Notes: generated by a model from the letters alone, not told the origin. Positions 7,663 to 17,179 are shown, numbered from the stretch's first letter. The stretch: DNA of 64,000 nucleotides from Streptomyces sp. NBC_01314 (GCF_041435215.1 NZ_CP108394.1:558001-622000), one strand, 5' to 3'. Program-made: numbers and translations.

Positions 7663-8445
7663 CTATGACAGGTAACCCAGCTCGCGCGAGGCCGCGGCCA
7701 CGGTGTCGCACAGTTCGCGGGTCACCTCGGCGAGGTGGTCCGGTGTGCCGAGGCTCTCGGGCAGCACGACGGAGACGGCGAGCGGCAGCGGGTCGCCTGC
7801 CGCGAAGACGGGCGCGGCGACCGAGATGATGCCCGGGATGACGCCGCTGTGCGTCACGACGTGTCCGTCGTCGCGGATCCGCGCCCGGGTGGCGGCGATG
7901 CGCTCGCTCGTCCACTCCCCCTCCCTGCCGTGGAGCTCTCCGCCCAGCACCTCGCCGGTGAGGCTCTCGGGCAGGTGGGCCAGGAAGACCTGACCCACGG
8001 AGGACGTGAGCAGGGGAAGCGTGGCGCCGACGCGCACCGTCAGGGGCAGCGGGCGGGTGCCGTACGCCCAGCTCACCACGATCGGGCCGCGGTCGCCCCA
8101 GACCGCGAGGTTCACCGAGTGGCCCGTGCGGTCACGGAGCTGTATCGCGTGGCCGCTCACCACCGCCACCTCGTTGGTGCGGCGCAGCGACTCGGCCCCC
8201 ATACGGCGCATGGCGGCCCCGAAGTCGTAGAGACCCGAGGCGGGATCCTGCGAGGTCAGACCGATACGGCCGAGGCTGACGAGGTAGCGGTGCACTTTGC
8301 TGGGCTGCATGCCGCTGGCCTGCGCGATCGCCGACAGGCTCAGCGCACCGCCGCCGCTCTCCAGCGCCAGCAGAACCTTCATCGCCATCTCGACGGACTG
8401 GATGCCCTGCCGCTCCCCGCTCTCCCTGGGGTCAGTCGTGGTCAC
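7663..8445 (-). CDS. IclR-family transcriptional regulator of the resorcylate operon
   Basis: 260 residues: winged-helix DNA-binding domain at about 16-75 (SLSAIAQASGMQPSKVHRYL) followed by the IclR effector domain (SVNLAVWGDRGPIVVSW; a VFAAGDPLPLAVSVVLPES strand region). Divergent from the catabolic operon that starts at 8788, with a 340-base intergenic region holding an inverted repeat. IclR proteins commonly control aromatic catabolism in response to the substrate or a pathway intermediate, so local control of the operon is the natural inference. Confidence 0.9.
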   Translation of the reverse strand: MTTTDPRESGERQGIQSVEMAMKVLLALESGGGALSLSAIAQASGMQPSKVHRYLVSLGRIGLTSQDPASGLYDFGAAMRRMGAESLRRTNEVAVVSGHAIQLRDRTGHSVNLAVWGDRGPIVVSWAYGTRPLPLTVRVGATLPLLTSSVGQVFLAHLPESLTGEVLGGELHGREGEWTSERIAATRARIRDDGHVVTHSGVIPGIISVAAPVFAAGDPLPLAVSVVLPESLGTPDHLAEVTRELCDTVAAASRELGYLS

Positions 8446-8530
8446 AGCTCAGCCTTCTCCCCTGCCGGTGGACGAACGCGGTCAGCCTATCGAGAGGGCC
8501 GATACAACCGATCTTACATTCACTATTGCG

Positions 8531-8545
8531 GAACGCATTACGTTC
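8531..8545. promoter_or_regulatory. Candidate IclR operator
   Basis: GAACG-CATTA-CGTTC, an inverted repeat with 5-base arms in the AT-richer part of the region between the iclR start (8445) and the operon start (8788). TTCAC (8519-8523) and GTGAA (8548-8552) flank it. About 85 bases from the regulator start. Confidence 0.45.
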
Positions 8546-8787
8546 TGGTGAACTGCGGGAGCAGTGGCGGTCACCTCCCTCAGCTGCCCCGCCCCACCGG
8601 CTGCCCGTCTCGCAGCCGCCCCGAGCCACTCGTCCTTCGGCGCACACACCCGCGCATCCCATCCGCCCCGGCCACTCACACCGAGCCGGGCGCCGCCGCA
8701 CCCCGCCTTGCAGACGGGACCTCAACGGCAGAACGAGGCCCGCGTACGAGATCCCGCATACAAGATCCCTCCGAGGAGAACTCCGCG

Positions 8788-9774
8788 ATGAAGCTGATCG
8801 GCCTCGAAGAACACTTCGTGACCCCTGACCTGGTGGGCCACGGCGCCTCCACCGCCTCCATCGCCCAGCCCCATGCGTGGGCCGAGGCCTCCCGGCGGCT
8901 CCTCGACCTCACCGAGGAACGCCTCGACACCATGGACGCCTCCGGCCTCGACATGCAGGTGCTCTCACTCAACTCCCCCGGCCTCCAGGCGGAAAAGGAC
9001 CCGGCCTCCGCCGTACGTCAGGCGATCACCGTCAACGACTTCCTCACCGGCGTCATCGCCGAGCACCCCGACCGCTTCTCCGGCTTCGCCGCCCTGCCAC
9101 TCCAGGACCCCAAGGCCGCGGCCGACGAGCTGGAGCGCGCGGTCACCCAGCTCGGCCTGCGCGGCGCCCTCGTCAACGCGCACACCCACGGCAGGTACCT
9201 GGACGACCCCGCCCTGCGCGTCGTCTGGGAACGCGCCGAGCACCTCGACGTACCGCTCTATCTGCACCCGGCCAACGGCGTCGACACCGCGCACGTGCTC
9301 TCCGGGCACCCCGAACTCGTCGGACCGATGTGGAGCTGGGGGATCGACACCGCCACCCACGCCCTGCGACTGATCTTCGGCGGCGTCTTCGACGACTTCC
9401 CGAACGCCAAACTGCTCCTCGGCCACATGGGAGAGGGACTGCCCTACGTGATGTGGCGGATGGACTCCCGCTGGGAGTTCCACGCGCACCACGGCATCGA
9501 ACTCAAGCGCGGGCGCCCCTCGGAGTACATCCGGCACAACCTCTACATCACCACCAGCGGCGTCTGCTCCCCCGCCCCGCTGCTCACCGCCCTGCTGTCG
9601 ATGGGCGCCGACCACATCCTCTTCGGCACCGACTACCCCTTCGAGGACATCGAGACGGCCACGAAGTTCCTGAAGGACGCCCCGATCAGCGACGCCGACC
9701 GGCTCAAGATCGGCCACCAGAACGCCGAGAAGCTGCTCGGCCTCGCCACCACGCCCGCGCTCGCGGGTGTCTGA
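8788..9774 (+). CDS. Amidohydrolase-family decarboxylase, probable gamma-resorcylate decarboxylase
   Basis: 328 residues from ATG 8788 with GAGGAG upstream. A TIM-barrel amidohydrolase of the 2,6-dihydroxybenzoate decarboxylase type: the metal-binding EEH at residues 7-9, His160 (LYLHPAN), His213 (LGHMGEG) and Asp282 (LFGTDYPFED) are all in place. This family removes CO2 from gamma-resorcylate to give resorcinol without oxygen. It opens an operon whose other members match the rest of that route (as in tsd of Rhodococcus jostii RHA1). A 5-carboxyvanillate- or salicylate-type substrate cannot be excluded from sequence alone. Confidence 0.85.
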   Translation: MKLIGLEEHFVTPDLVGHGASTASIAQPHAWAEASRRLLDLTEERLDTMDASGLDMQVLSLNSPGLQAEKDPASAVRQAITVNDFLTGVIAEHPDRFSGFAALPLQDPKAAADELERAVTQLGLRGALVNAHTHGRYLDDPALRVVWERAEHLDVPLYLHPANGVDTAHVLSGHPELVGPMWSWGIDTATHALRLIFGGVFDDFPNAKLLLGHMGEGLPYVMWRMDSRWEFHAHHGIELKRGRPSEYIRHNLYITTSGVCSPAPLLTALLSMGADHILFGTDYPFEDIETATKFLKDAPISDADRLKIGHQNAEKLLGLATTPALAGV

Positions 9775-9790
9775 GCGGAGGGGAACGCAC

Positions 9791-11341
9791 GTGTACGACG
9801 TCGCCGTCATCGGGTACGGGCCCGTCGGCATGGCCACCGCGGCGCTGCTCGGTCAGGCAGGCCACGACGTGGTCGTGCTGGAGCGCTACCCGACCCTCTA
9901 CAACCTTCCGCGCGCCGCCATCTTCGACGACGAGACGATGCGGACCTTCGACCGCCTCGGTATCTCAGGCGATCTGCTGCCCACCCTGCATGTCCAGCGG
10001 AACTACGAGTGGCGCAACGGCGCGGGCGAGCTCCTCATCGAGCACGACTTCGCCGCCGTCGGCGGCCAGGGCTGGGCCGAGTGGTACATGATGTACCAGC
10101 CCTATCTGGAGGACACCCTCGACAGCCTGGTCCGCGGTCTCGAGAACGTCGAGATCCGGATGGACTCCCCGGTCACCGGCCTGCGGAACACGCACCACGG
10201 CGTGGACATCCAGGTCGAGGGAAGCGACACGGCCGTCTCGGCCCGGTACGTCGTCGCCTGCGACGGCGGCAACAGCTTCACCCGCACCTGGCTGGGCGTC
10301 GGGCAGGACGACTACGGGTTCTCCGAGCCGTGGATGGTCTGCGACTTCCGCCTGACCGGCCCCACGGACATTCCCAAGGCCCGTCAGGTGTGCGACCCGA
10401 AGCAGCCCGTGTCGATCATCTCGCTGGGCCCCCGGCACCACCGGTTCAGCTTCATGCTCGACTCGGCGGACTCCTTCCCCGTCGAGCGGGAGCCCGACCG
10501 GGTGTGGGCACGGGTCGCCGACCATGTCGGCCGCTCGCAGGCCGAACTCGTCCGCGTCGCCACGTACACGTTCCGCTCGCTCGTCGCGGAGCGCTGGCGC
10601 AGCGGTCGGGTCCTGCTCGCCGGGGACGCGGCCCATCAGATGCCGCCGTTCCTCGGGCAGGGCATGTGCTCGGGCATCCGCGACGCCCAGAACATCGCCT
10701 TCAAGCTCGACGCCGTACTGCGCGGCGCCGACGACGCGCTCCTCGACACCTACCAGAGCGAACGCGAGCCGCATGTGCGGGCCATCATCGCCAAGGGCAT
10801 CGAGCTGGGCCGGGTACAGACCATGCGCGATCCGGTGGCCGCCGCCGAGCGGGACGCCCGCCTGATCGCCCTGCGCGAGGCGGACGGGCGCCCCGAGAAG
10901 ATGCGCTTCCCCGGCCTCGGCCCCGGTCTGCGCGACGATTCTCCGCAGGCCGGGCATCTGATGCCGCAGGGCCGGGTGGAGTCGCACGGCGCCGAAGGAC
11001 TCTTCGACGAGGTCCTCGGCCGCGGATTCGTGCTCCTCGTCGACGGCCGGACCGGCGCCTCGCTCGACGCCTCGACCACCGAAACGGCCGCCCGGCTCGG
11101 CGTGGCCGTCCACCACCTCACCGACCGCCGCCTCACCACGGAGGGGGTCACCGATGTCGGCGGCGTCTACGGGCGCTGGTTCGACGAGACCGGCCGCGCA
11201 GCCGTGCTGTGGCGGCCCGACTTCTACATCCTCGGCACCACGGGAGTCCTCTCGGACATCCCGGCACTTCTCACCACACTTGCCACAGCAGTCGAGCCGG
11301 TGCAGGCTCCTGCCACAGCTGGAGAAGGGATCCGGCCATGA
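9791..11341 (+). CDS. FAD-dependent phenol hydroxylase, probable resorcinol hydroxylase
   Basis: 516 residues. Start chosen at GTG 9791, 7 bases after GGAGGGG; the frame extends to GTG 9767 but without a site. Rossmann motif GYGPVG near residue 9, the CDGGNSF (DG) motif mid-protein, and GDAAHQMPPFLGQG of class A flavoprotein monooxygenases, closest in form to MhpA-type hydroxylases. A thioredoxin-like C-terminal domain follows. In this operon it would turn resorcinol into hydroxyquinol using NAD(P)H and O2. Sixteen bases after the decarboxylase gene; its stop overlaps the next start (ATGA). Confidence 0.88.
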   Translation: MYDVAVIGYGPVGMATAALLGQAGHDVVVLERYPTLYNLPRAAIFDDETMRTFDRLGISGDLLPTLHVQRNYEWRNGAGELLIEHDFAAVGGQGWAEWYMMYQPYLEDTLDSLVRGLENVEIRMDSPVTGLRNTHHGVDIQVEGSDTAVSARYVVACDGGNSFTRTWLGVGQDDYGFSEPWMVCDFRLTGPTDIPKARQVCDPKQPVSIISLGPRHHRFSFMLDSADSFPVEREPDRVWARVADHVGRSQAELVRVATYTFRSLVAERWRSGRVLLAGDAAHQMPPFLGQGMCSGIRDAQNIAFKLDAVLRGADDALLDTYQSEREPHVRAIIAKGIELGRVQTMRDPVAAAERDARLIALREADGRPEKMRFPGLGPGLRDDSPQAGHLMPQGRVESHGAEGLFDEVLGRGFVLLVDGRTGASLDASTTETAARLGVAVHHLTDRRLTTEGVTDVGGVYGRWFDETGRAAVLWRPDFYILGTTGVLSDIPALLTTLATAVEPVQAPATAGEGIRP

Positions 11342-12630
11342 CCACACAGTCCGCCGTCCGTCCGCAGGCCCGCAGAGTGTCCGCGACCACGTTCATGCTG
11401 ATCGCCGCCTGGGTCGTCGCATCCCTTGAGGGATACGACCTCGCCGTGTACGGCGTCAGCGTCCCGGCGATCCTCGGCGACCCCTCGCTCGGCATCGACA
11501 AGGCCGAGGCCGGCACCATCGGCTCCCTCGTCGGCATCGGAATGCTGATCGGCGCGGCCCTCGCCGGAGCCCTGCTCCACCGCACCGGCCCGCGTCGGCT
11601 CCTGCTCGTCGGCACCACCGTGTTCTCGCTCGGGATGGCGGTCTGCACGTTCGCCGGTGGAGTCCCCTCGTTCGGCGCCGGACGCCTTGTCGTCGGCCTC
11701 GGCCTCGGCGTCGTACTGCCGACCATCAACGCCTACGTCGCCGACCTCAGCGAGCCGGGCCGCCGCAGCCGCAACGTCGCCCTGATCATGAGCGGTTACG
11801 CGGCCGGCGCCCTGATGTCCCCGCTGCTCGGCACCGCCCTGCTGCCCGACGTCTCGTACCGCTGGCTGTACGTGATCGGTGTGGTCCCCGTGTTCCTGGC
11901 CATACCGCTCGTGCTGCGGCTCCCGGAGAGCCCGTTCCACCTCAACCGCACGGGCCGCACGGCCGAGGCGAGAGCGGTGGAGGAGCAGCTCGGTCTCGCC
12001 CCCTCGGAGGCCGCGCCGACGTCGGACCCGGGCCGCATGCTCGGCCTCGGATCGCTACTCACGGGCGGCCTCGCGGTCTCGACCCTGCTCTTCTGGGCGA
12101 TGTCCTTCTGCGGACTCCTGCTCGTCTTCGGCATCAGCACCTGGCTGCCCAGCATCATGCAGGCCGCCGGCTTCTCCCTCGGCTCGGCGCTGCTCCAGAC
12201 GGCGGCGATGTGGCTGGGCGTCGGTGTCGGGGCCATCGTCGGCGGCCGGGTCGCGGACGCGCTCGGCGCCAAGCGTGTCGTGGTCGTCGCCTTCCTGGTC
12301 GGCACGGTCAGCCTGATCGCGATGAGCACCCGCCCGCCGACGCCCGTCATGTTCGTACTCATGTTCATCAGCGGGTTCGGGTTCATCGGTTCGCAGATCC
12401 TCGGCAACGCGTTCATCGTGACCAGGTACCCGGACGCCGTGCGCGGCAACGGCCTCGCCTGGGCCCTGTCCATCGGCCGCTTCGGTGCGATCGCCGGCCC
12501 GTCCCTGGGCGCGTTCGTCCTCACCTCGGGCGCCGACGTCAAGTGGGCTTTCTACGCCTTCGCCGTCCCCGCCCTCGTCGGAGCGTTCGCGGCGGGTGCC
12601 GTGCCCCGGGCGCGAGAGGTGAAGGCATGA
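11338..12630 (+). CDS. MFS aromatic-acid transporter (AAHS type)
   Basis: 430 residues with twelve hydrophobic segments. The first loop has SLEGYDLAVYG, the acidic/aromatic signature of the aromatic acid:H+ symporter group, followed by the RTGPRR loop motif between helices 2 and 3 and RLPESPFHL after helix 6. Translationally coupled by ATGA overlaps to the hydroxylase before it and the reductase after it, so it most likely imports the pathway substrate. The start is fixed by the overlap. Confidence 0.9.
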   Translation: MTTQSAVRPQARRVSATTFMLIAAWVVASLEGYDLAVYGVSVPAILGDPSLGIDKAEAGTIGSLVGIGMLIGAALAGALLHRTGPRRLLLVGTTVFSLGMAVCTFAGGVPSFGAGRLVVGLGLGVVLPTINAYVADLSEPGRRSRNVALIMSGYAAGALMSPLLGTALLPDVSYRWLYVIGVVPVFLAIPLVLRLPESPFHLNRTGRTAEARAVEEQLGLAPSEAAPTSDPGRMLGLGSLLTGGLAVSTLLFWAMSFCGLLLVFGISTWLPSIMQAAGFSLGSALLQTAAMWLGVGVGAIVGGRVADALGAKRVVVVAFLVGTVSLIAMSTRPPTPVMFVLMFISGFGFIGSQILGNAFIVTRYPDAVRGNGLAWALSIGRFGAIAGPSLGAFVLTSGADVKWAFYAFAVPALVGAFAAGAVPRAREVKA

Positions 12631-13742
12631 CCGTCGTCCCATCGCCGGTCGTCTACGAGTCCTGGGGCCAGCGGGTCGTCTTCGGCTCGGGCACGGTTCG
12701 GGCGGACGTGGCGGCCGCGGTCGCGGGGCTCGGCGCGAGCCGGGTCCTGGTGATCGCGGCCGACGGGGAGCGGGCCCTGGCCGAGGACATCTGCAAGGAC
12801 CTCCCGGTCGTAGCGGTCTTCGGCGGCGTCCGGCCGCACGTACCGGCCGAAGTGGCACAGGCCGTGCGGGCCGCGGCCCGCGAACACGCGGCCGACCTGC
12901 TGCTGAGCGTCGGCGGAGGGTCGACGACGGGCACGGCCAAAGCGGCGGCTCTCACCACCGGACTGCCGATCCTCGCCGTCCCCACCACCTACGCCGGCTC
13001 CGAGGCCACCCCCGTCTGGGGCCTCACCGAGGACGGCCACAAGCGCACGGGCGTCGACCCGAAGGTGCTCCCCCGCGTCGTCGTCTACGACGCCACGCTC
13101 ATGCTGTCGCTGCCCACCCGGCTGTCGGTGACGTCCGGCCTCAACGCTCTCGCCCACTGCGTCGACGCGTGGTGGGCGCCCCGGCACAACCCGATCAGCT
13201 CCGCGCTGGCCGTCGAGGGCGCCCGCTCGCTGGCGTCCGCACTGCCGCGCATCGTCGCCGACGGCCAGGACGTCGCCGCCCGCCGTGACATCCTCTTCGG
13301 CACCTACCTCGGGGCGGTCGCCTTCGCCGGCGCCGGCTCCGGGCTGCACCACAGGGTGTGTCACGTCCTGGGCGGCGCGTACGACCTCGAACACGCCGCG
13401 CTGCACTCGGTGGTCCTGCCACATGTGGTCGGCCTCAACCTCGCCATGGCACCCGACGCGGCCAGGCACCTCGCAGCCGCGCTCGACGTACGCACCGACC
13501 CGTTCGCCGCGTTGCTCGACCTCTACGCGCGGCTCGACCCCCCGCATTCGCTGCGCGAGTTGGGGCTCGCCGAGGAGGAACTCGACCGGGCCGCCGACCT
13601 GGTCATGCCACAGGTGCCGGACTCCAACCCGCGCCGGGTCACCCACGACGAGATGCGCGACCTGCTGGGACGCGCGTACCGAGGCGACACCCCGGTGACG
13701 GTCCCGCTCAACGCCCTCCGTACGAAAGAGCCACCCCGATGA
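12627..13742 (+). CDS. Maleylacetate reductase
   Basis: 371 residues, an iron-containing alcohol dehydrogenase-type fold: GGGSTTGTAKA nucleotide-binding loop, PTTYAGSEATPVWG, and the metal-site His cluster in HHRVCHVLGGAYDLEHAALH. This arrangement is that of maleylacetate reductases, which reduce maleylacetate to 3-oxoadipate with NAD(P)H after ring cleavage of hydroxyquinol. ATGA overlaps at both ends keep it in the operon. 3-Oxoadipate would then pass to a CoA-transferase such as the one at the right edge, though that gene is 50 kb away. Confidence 0.9.
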   Translation: MTVVPSPVVYESWGQRVVFGSGTVRADVAAAVAGLGASRVLVIAADGERALAEDICKDLPVVAVFGGVRPHVPAEVAQAVRAAAREHAADLLLSVGGGSTTGTAKAAALTTGLPILAVPTTYAGSEATPVWGLTEDGHKRTGVDPKVLPRVVVYDATLMLSLPTRLSVTSGLNALAHCVDAWWAPRHNPISSALAVEGARSLASALPRIVADGQDVAARRDILFGTYLGAVAFAGAGSGLHHRVCHVLGGAYDLEHAALHSVVLPHVVGLNLAMAPDAARHLAAALDVRTDPFAALLDLYARLDPPHSLRELGLAEEELDRAADLVMPQVPDSNPRRVTHDEMRDLLGRAYRGDTPVTVPLNALRTKEPPR

Positions 13743-14668
13743 CTGAAACGACTGAGACGACCAGGACTGGGACGACGGGGACTGGGATGACGGGGACTGG
13801 GACTGAGACAAGGGGGACGACTGAACAGGAGCTGACCGACAACGTCGTCGCGAGCTTCGACACCGCCAAGGACGAACGGTTCCGCGAGGTCATGCAGGCG
13901 CTCGTGCGGCACGCCCACGCGTTCGTGCGCGAGACCCGGCTCACCGAGGCCGAATGGTCCGCGGCGATCGGGTTCCTCACCGCGGCCGGTCACATCACGA
14001 CCGACACCCGCCAGGAATTCGTCCTCCTCTCCGATGTCCTCGGCATCTCCATGCTCACCGTCGCGGTCAACGAACCGGGCCTCGGCGCGTCGACGGAGTC
14101 CACGGTCCTCGGCCCCTTCTTCGTCCAGGACTCGCCCGAGATCGAACTCGGCGGAGACATCGCGGGCGGCGCGAAAGGCGAGCCGTCGTGGGTCGCCGGC
14201 GCGGTCACGGACACCGACGGCAACCCGGTCCCCGGGGCCCGCATCGAGGTGTGGGAGGCCGACGACGACGGCATGTACGACGTCCAGTACGACGACGGTG
14301 CCCTCGCCGGGCGCGCGCACCTGTTCGCCGACCCCGAGGGCCGCTACCGGTTCTGGGCGCTCACCCCCACGCCTTACCCGATCCCCGACGACGGCCCCGT
14401 CGGCCGACTCCTCCAGCACGCCGGCCGTTCCCCGATGCGGGCACCGCACCTCCACTTCAAGGTGACGGCACCCGGCTTCCAGCCGCTCATCACGCACATG
14501 TTCGTCGCTGGCGACCCCACTCTGGACAGCGACTCCGTATTCGGCGTGAAGGAGTCACTGGTACGCCCCTTCGACCGCCACCGACCGGGAACGCCGACAC
14601 CGGACAGCCGCCGGCTGGAAGGGCCGTGGACGTCGGCAAGCTTCGACATCGTCCTCAGAAAGGAGTAG
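13739..14668 (+). CDS. Hydroxyquinol 1,2-dioxygenase (intradiol)
   Basis: 309 residues. After a Thr/Gly-rich lead of about 27 residues, the N-terminal dimer domain (ELTDNVVASFDTAKDERFRE) and the catalytic domain follow, with the iron ligands of intradiol enzymes: Tyr in TPTPYPIPDD, Tyr in GRYRFWAL, and two His in PHLHFKV. It cleaves hydroxyquinol to maleylacetate, the substrate of the gene just upstream. ATGA overlap fixes the start at 13739, meaning the odd lead is translated. Last gene of the operon. Confidence 0.9.
   Translation: MTETTETTRTGTTGTGMTGTGTETRGTTEQELTDNVVASFDTAKDERFREVMQALVRHAHAFVRETRLTEAEWSAAIGFLTAAGHITTDTRQEFVLLSDVLGISMLTVAVNEPGLGASTESTVLGPFFVQDSPEIELGGDIAGGAKGEPSWVAGAVTDTDGNPVPGARIEVWEADDDGMYDVQYDDGALAGRAHLFADPEGRYRFWALTPTPYPIPDDGPVGRLLQHAGRSPMRAPHLHFKVTAPGFQPLITHMFVAGDPTLDSDSVFGVKESLVRPFDRHRPGTPTPDSRRLEGPWTSASFDIVLRKE
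13765..13809 (+). repeat. 15-bp tandem repeat inside the dioxygenase lead
   Basis: GACTGGGACGACGGG, GACTGGGATGACGGG, then GACTGGGACTGAGAC. It encodes the Thr-Gly repeats at the protein's start. Units are multiples of three, so changes in copy number would keep the frame. Confidence 0.8.
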
Positions 14669-15102
14669 GACGCACGGCCGCTGCCGTTCTGGAACTCACC
14701 TGCCCTGAAGCTCAGGCTGCCCGGACCGTCCCTCGTCTTCGTACGCAAAACTTACGTTCTTCCTTCGCCGTGTTCCCGCTGGTTGCAGCGGCGGCCCGCG
14801 AGCCCCACGCTCGGCCGGCTCGACATCACCGCCCGTGCTCTGCGCACCGCCGCCCCGACCCCACCGGCGTCACCAGCAGAGTCACTGCATTGGTCCTGGT
14901 CCAGCGTCCGCTTCGCCTTCTCCATCTACTCAACGGATATTTTCGCCAGGTAGCGAGCGACAGGGTCCAGTTGGCGGGGCGTCGACGGCTCGGGCAGCAG
15001 GCTCGGAGCGCCGCGTTGCCGGCCGCGAAGCGCTGCGAGTTGCTGCGCAGTTCGCCCGAAAATCGCCCGGCTGGAAGGTGGTGTGGTCGACAGTCCTTCG
15101 CC
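14669..15102. other. Stretch without a supported gene after the resorcylate operon
   Basis: No frame with family resemblance or a good start. The right part precedes an ISL3 transposase fragment and may be IS-derived, but I found no clear inverted terminal repeat. Confidence 0.4.
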
Positions 15103-15606
15103 GTGAACGAAGTGCTGCCGCAGCTGGATGAGCTGCTGTTCTCGTCGGTCGAGGGCGTATTGGTGGAGTCGGTCGAGGTGACCGACACGGTCGTCCGGGT
15201 CGAGGCTCGTACGACCGCACGATGGGCGGACTGTCCGGAGTGCGGATACTGGTCGGGGCGAATACATGGCTCCTACCTGCGTTTTCCGCGTGATCTTCCG
15301 ACAGCGGGCAAGCTGGTCGTGGTGTCGTTACGAGTGCGGCGGCTCGTCTGCGCGGAGGACTCCTGCACGCGCAAGACTTTCGCTGAGCAAGTCCCTGGGC
15401 TCACGCGCCGGTTCGGACGACGGACCGAGCGGTTGCGATCGACGCTGGTGCCGGTCGGTCTCGCGCCGGCAGGCCGGGCAGGCGCCCTCATGACGGATGC
15501 TTTCAAGGGGCGCTGTCACGTTGGCTGGGCGGGTGGGATGATCGCCGGGTTGATCAAAGAGCATCGTCGGCCGTTTTCAGGGCTCTGGCCGCTCTATCGT
15601 GAATGA
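15103..15606 (+). pseudogene. ISL3-family transposase, N-terminal fragment
   Basis: From GTG 15103: the N-terminal zinc-finger domain of ISL3 transposases, with CPECGYWSGRIHGSY, the RVRRLVC strand, a second Cys pair, then KTFAEQVPGLTRRFGRRTER and a helix ending near 15486. The following 40 residues do not continue the helix-turn-helix or DDE domains, which are absent. A separate ISL3 fragment holding only the C-terminal part lies at 56841-57600. Confidence 0.75.
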
Positions 15607-15717
15607 TCTCGAGTAGAGGCCGCGGGGTGCTTCGATGAGCGTGGCCACACACCGTCACACGTGCTCGTCCGCGGAGGCGGTGATGACGGGCTCGGGGACG
15701 GTGAGTGCCCGTTGGCG

Positions 15718-16917
15718 TCAGAACTCGCGGCTGCGGTCGAACCAGGCAAGAGCGTCGTGTTCGGGGATCGGCGGGGTGGCGAGTCGGGCCAGCTGGAGTA
15801 CGGCGGTGGCGGCGTCCTCACGCTCGGCCGTGTAGATGCCGTCGATCTGGTTGAGCGCGCGGGTGAACTCCTCGATGGCCTGTTGGGCGGCGGTGTGCCC
15901 GTCGGTGCCGGCTGTGTCGGTGCGGTCGAGGATCTTGGCGGCGGTCTTGAACGCGGTCACAGCCTGCTTGGCAGTCCTTCGAGGCCAGACTGTGAAGGGA
16001 AGCCCGGACTGGGTCACGAACCAGGGGGCTGTGCGTAGGTGGCTGACTTGCCACACGGCCGAGGTGGTCCGTCCCCCGTGGGCCGTTGTCTCCCATCGAG
16101 TGGCCAGGCCGCGCTTCTTGAGGTCTGCTCGCAGGCGCTTGCCGACGGTGGCGTCGATGTTCCAGCCGAGGAACGATGCCAGTTCGGGCCAGGCTGTCAG
16201 GGGCGGCAGCCCTGTCAGGTCTGGGACCATCCGCAGCTCCAGCGTGTGCAGTGGCAGGTCCGCCAGCGCCTCCGGGTGCGCCACACCGCCCTGCAGGCGC
16301 AGCTTCCGCAGACTGTGGAGCTGCGTCAGTGATCGTAGGTCCAGTGGTACGTCCAGCGGCCCGGCGGCGATCTCCAGGGATTCGGCATCAGCCAGGCCCG
16401 TCAACGGCGGTAGTGCCCGTGCGCCGGCGGATCCGTCAGCCGGTGCCGGGACCCTGCCCGGTGTCGGCTGGCTGGGAAGCCGTAGCGCGACCCGTGGGAG
16501 CGGCCCGGGCGCGGGAACCACGGTCAGTACGGAGGGATCCCCCGCGAAGATTACCTCGTTGGATCCGGTCCCGGGCGGCGGCTTGACCGTGACCGGGAGC
16601 TCGCCGTGGGTGATGTTCAACGTGTTGATGCGGGAGGCGGAGGCGTCAATCACCAAGCCCGGGGTCTCAGGCTGGAACCTCAACGCCTCGATGGGACGCT
16701 CAACCGCCCACGCGAACACCGAGGTGTCGTTGCCGACGTAGTGGATCCACCGGGGCCACAAGCCGCCTGAGGGAGTGGTCATTCCCTCGAAGACCGACCA
16801 GTCCACCGCCTCGTCGCTCTCGACGACAACATCGGGATTCTCCGAGGCCGGGCCGATGACCAGGTCGCCGCGGTGCTCGGCTTGGACCCTGCCCAAGGTT
16901 GCTGCAATGTCTCGCAC
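15718..16917 (-). CDS. Large uncharacterised protein with leucine-rich-repeat-like centre
   Basis: 399 residues from GTG 16917. The centre (LDLRSLTQLHSLRKLRLQGG, then HTLELRMVPDLTGLPPL) has the spacing of leucine-rich repeats; the C-terminal ~120 residues are helical, with KQAVTAFKTAAKIL and a long helix carrying the last 60 residues. The family is unknown to me. The same frame stays open, with coding-like composition and no ATG/GTG/TTG, for about 170 bases upstream to a stop near 17088, so the natural N-terminus may have been removed. No partner gene in the same direction. Confidence 0.7.
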   Translation of the reverse strand: MRDIAATLGRVQAEHRGDLVIGPASENPDVVVESDEAVDWSVFEGMTTPSGGLWPRWIHYVGNDTSVFAWAVERPIEALRFQPETPGLVIDASASRINTLNITHGELPVTVKPPPGTGSNEVIFAGDPSVLTVVPAPGPLPRVALRLPSQPTPGRVPAPADGSAGARALPPLTGLADAESLEIAAGPLDVPLDLRSLTQLHSLRKLRLQGGVAHPEALADLPLHTLELRMVPDLTGLPPLTAWPELASFLGWNIDATVGKRLRADLKKRGLATRWETTAHGGRTTSAVWQVSHLRTAPWFVTQSGLPFTVWPRRTAKQAVTAFKTAAKILDRTDTAGTDGHTAAQQAIEEFTRALNQIDGIYTAEREDAATAVLQLARLATPPIPEHDALAWFDRSREF

Positions 16918-17179
16918 AGCAGGGAGGTTATCGATGGGACGCAGCCAGCCAGTCGTCAGGTCCTCTGTCTTTTCGGGGTAGCGGGATTCTGCCGCACCGG
17001 TGCTTACCCCTTCGTGATCACCCGCCGCATTGCGTATCCGGCGGTCGGCGGTCGGCGCCCGTCCGTATTGCGTACCCGCGGGCCAGGTCTGGTTTCAGGC
17101 GCCATGCGTAACGACCATGGTGTCCACCCCGGCAGACCGCGCGACTCCAGGACGCCCACCAAAGCTTCGGTGCCTCTGG

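Noticed and set aside
7735..8787. Extension of the decarboxylase frame upstream to 7735
   Set aside because: Antisense to the iclR gene and lacking any Shine-Dalgarno; homology begins at ATG 8788.
10009..11337. Open frame joined upstream of the MFS transporter
   Set aside because: Arg/His-rich out-of-frame reading of the flavoprotein gene; the transporter begins at ATG 11338.
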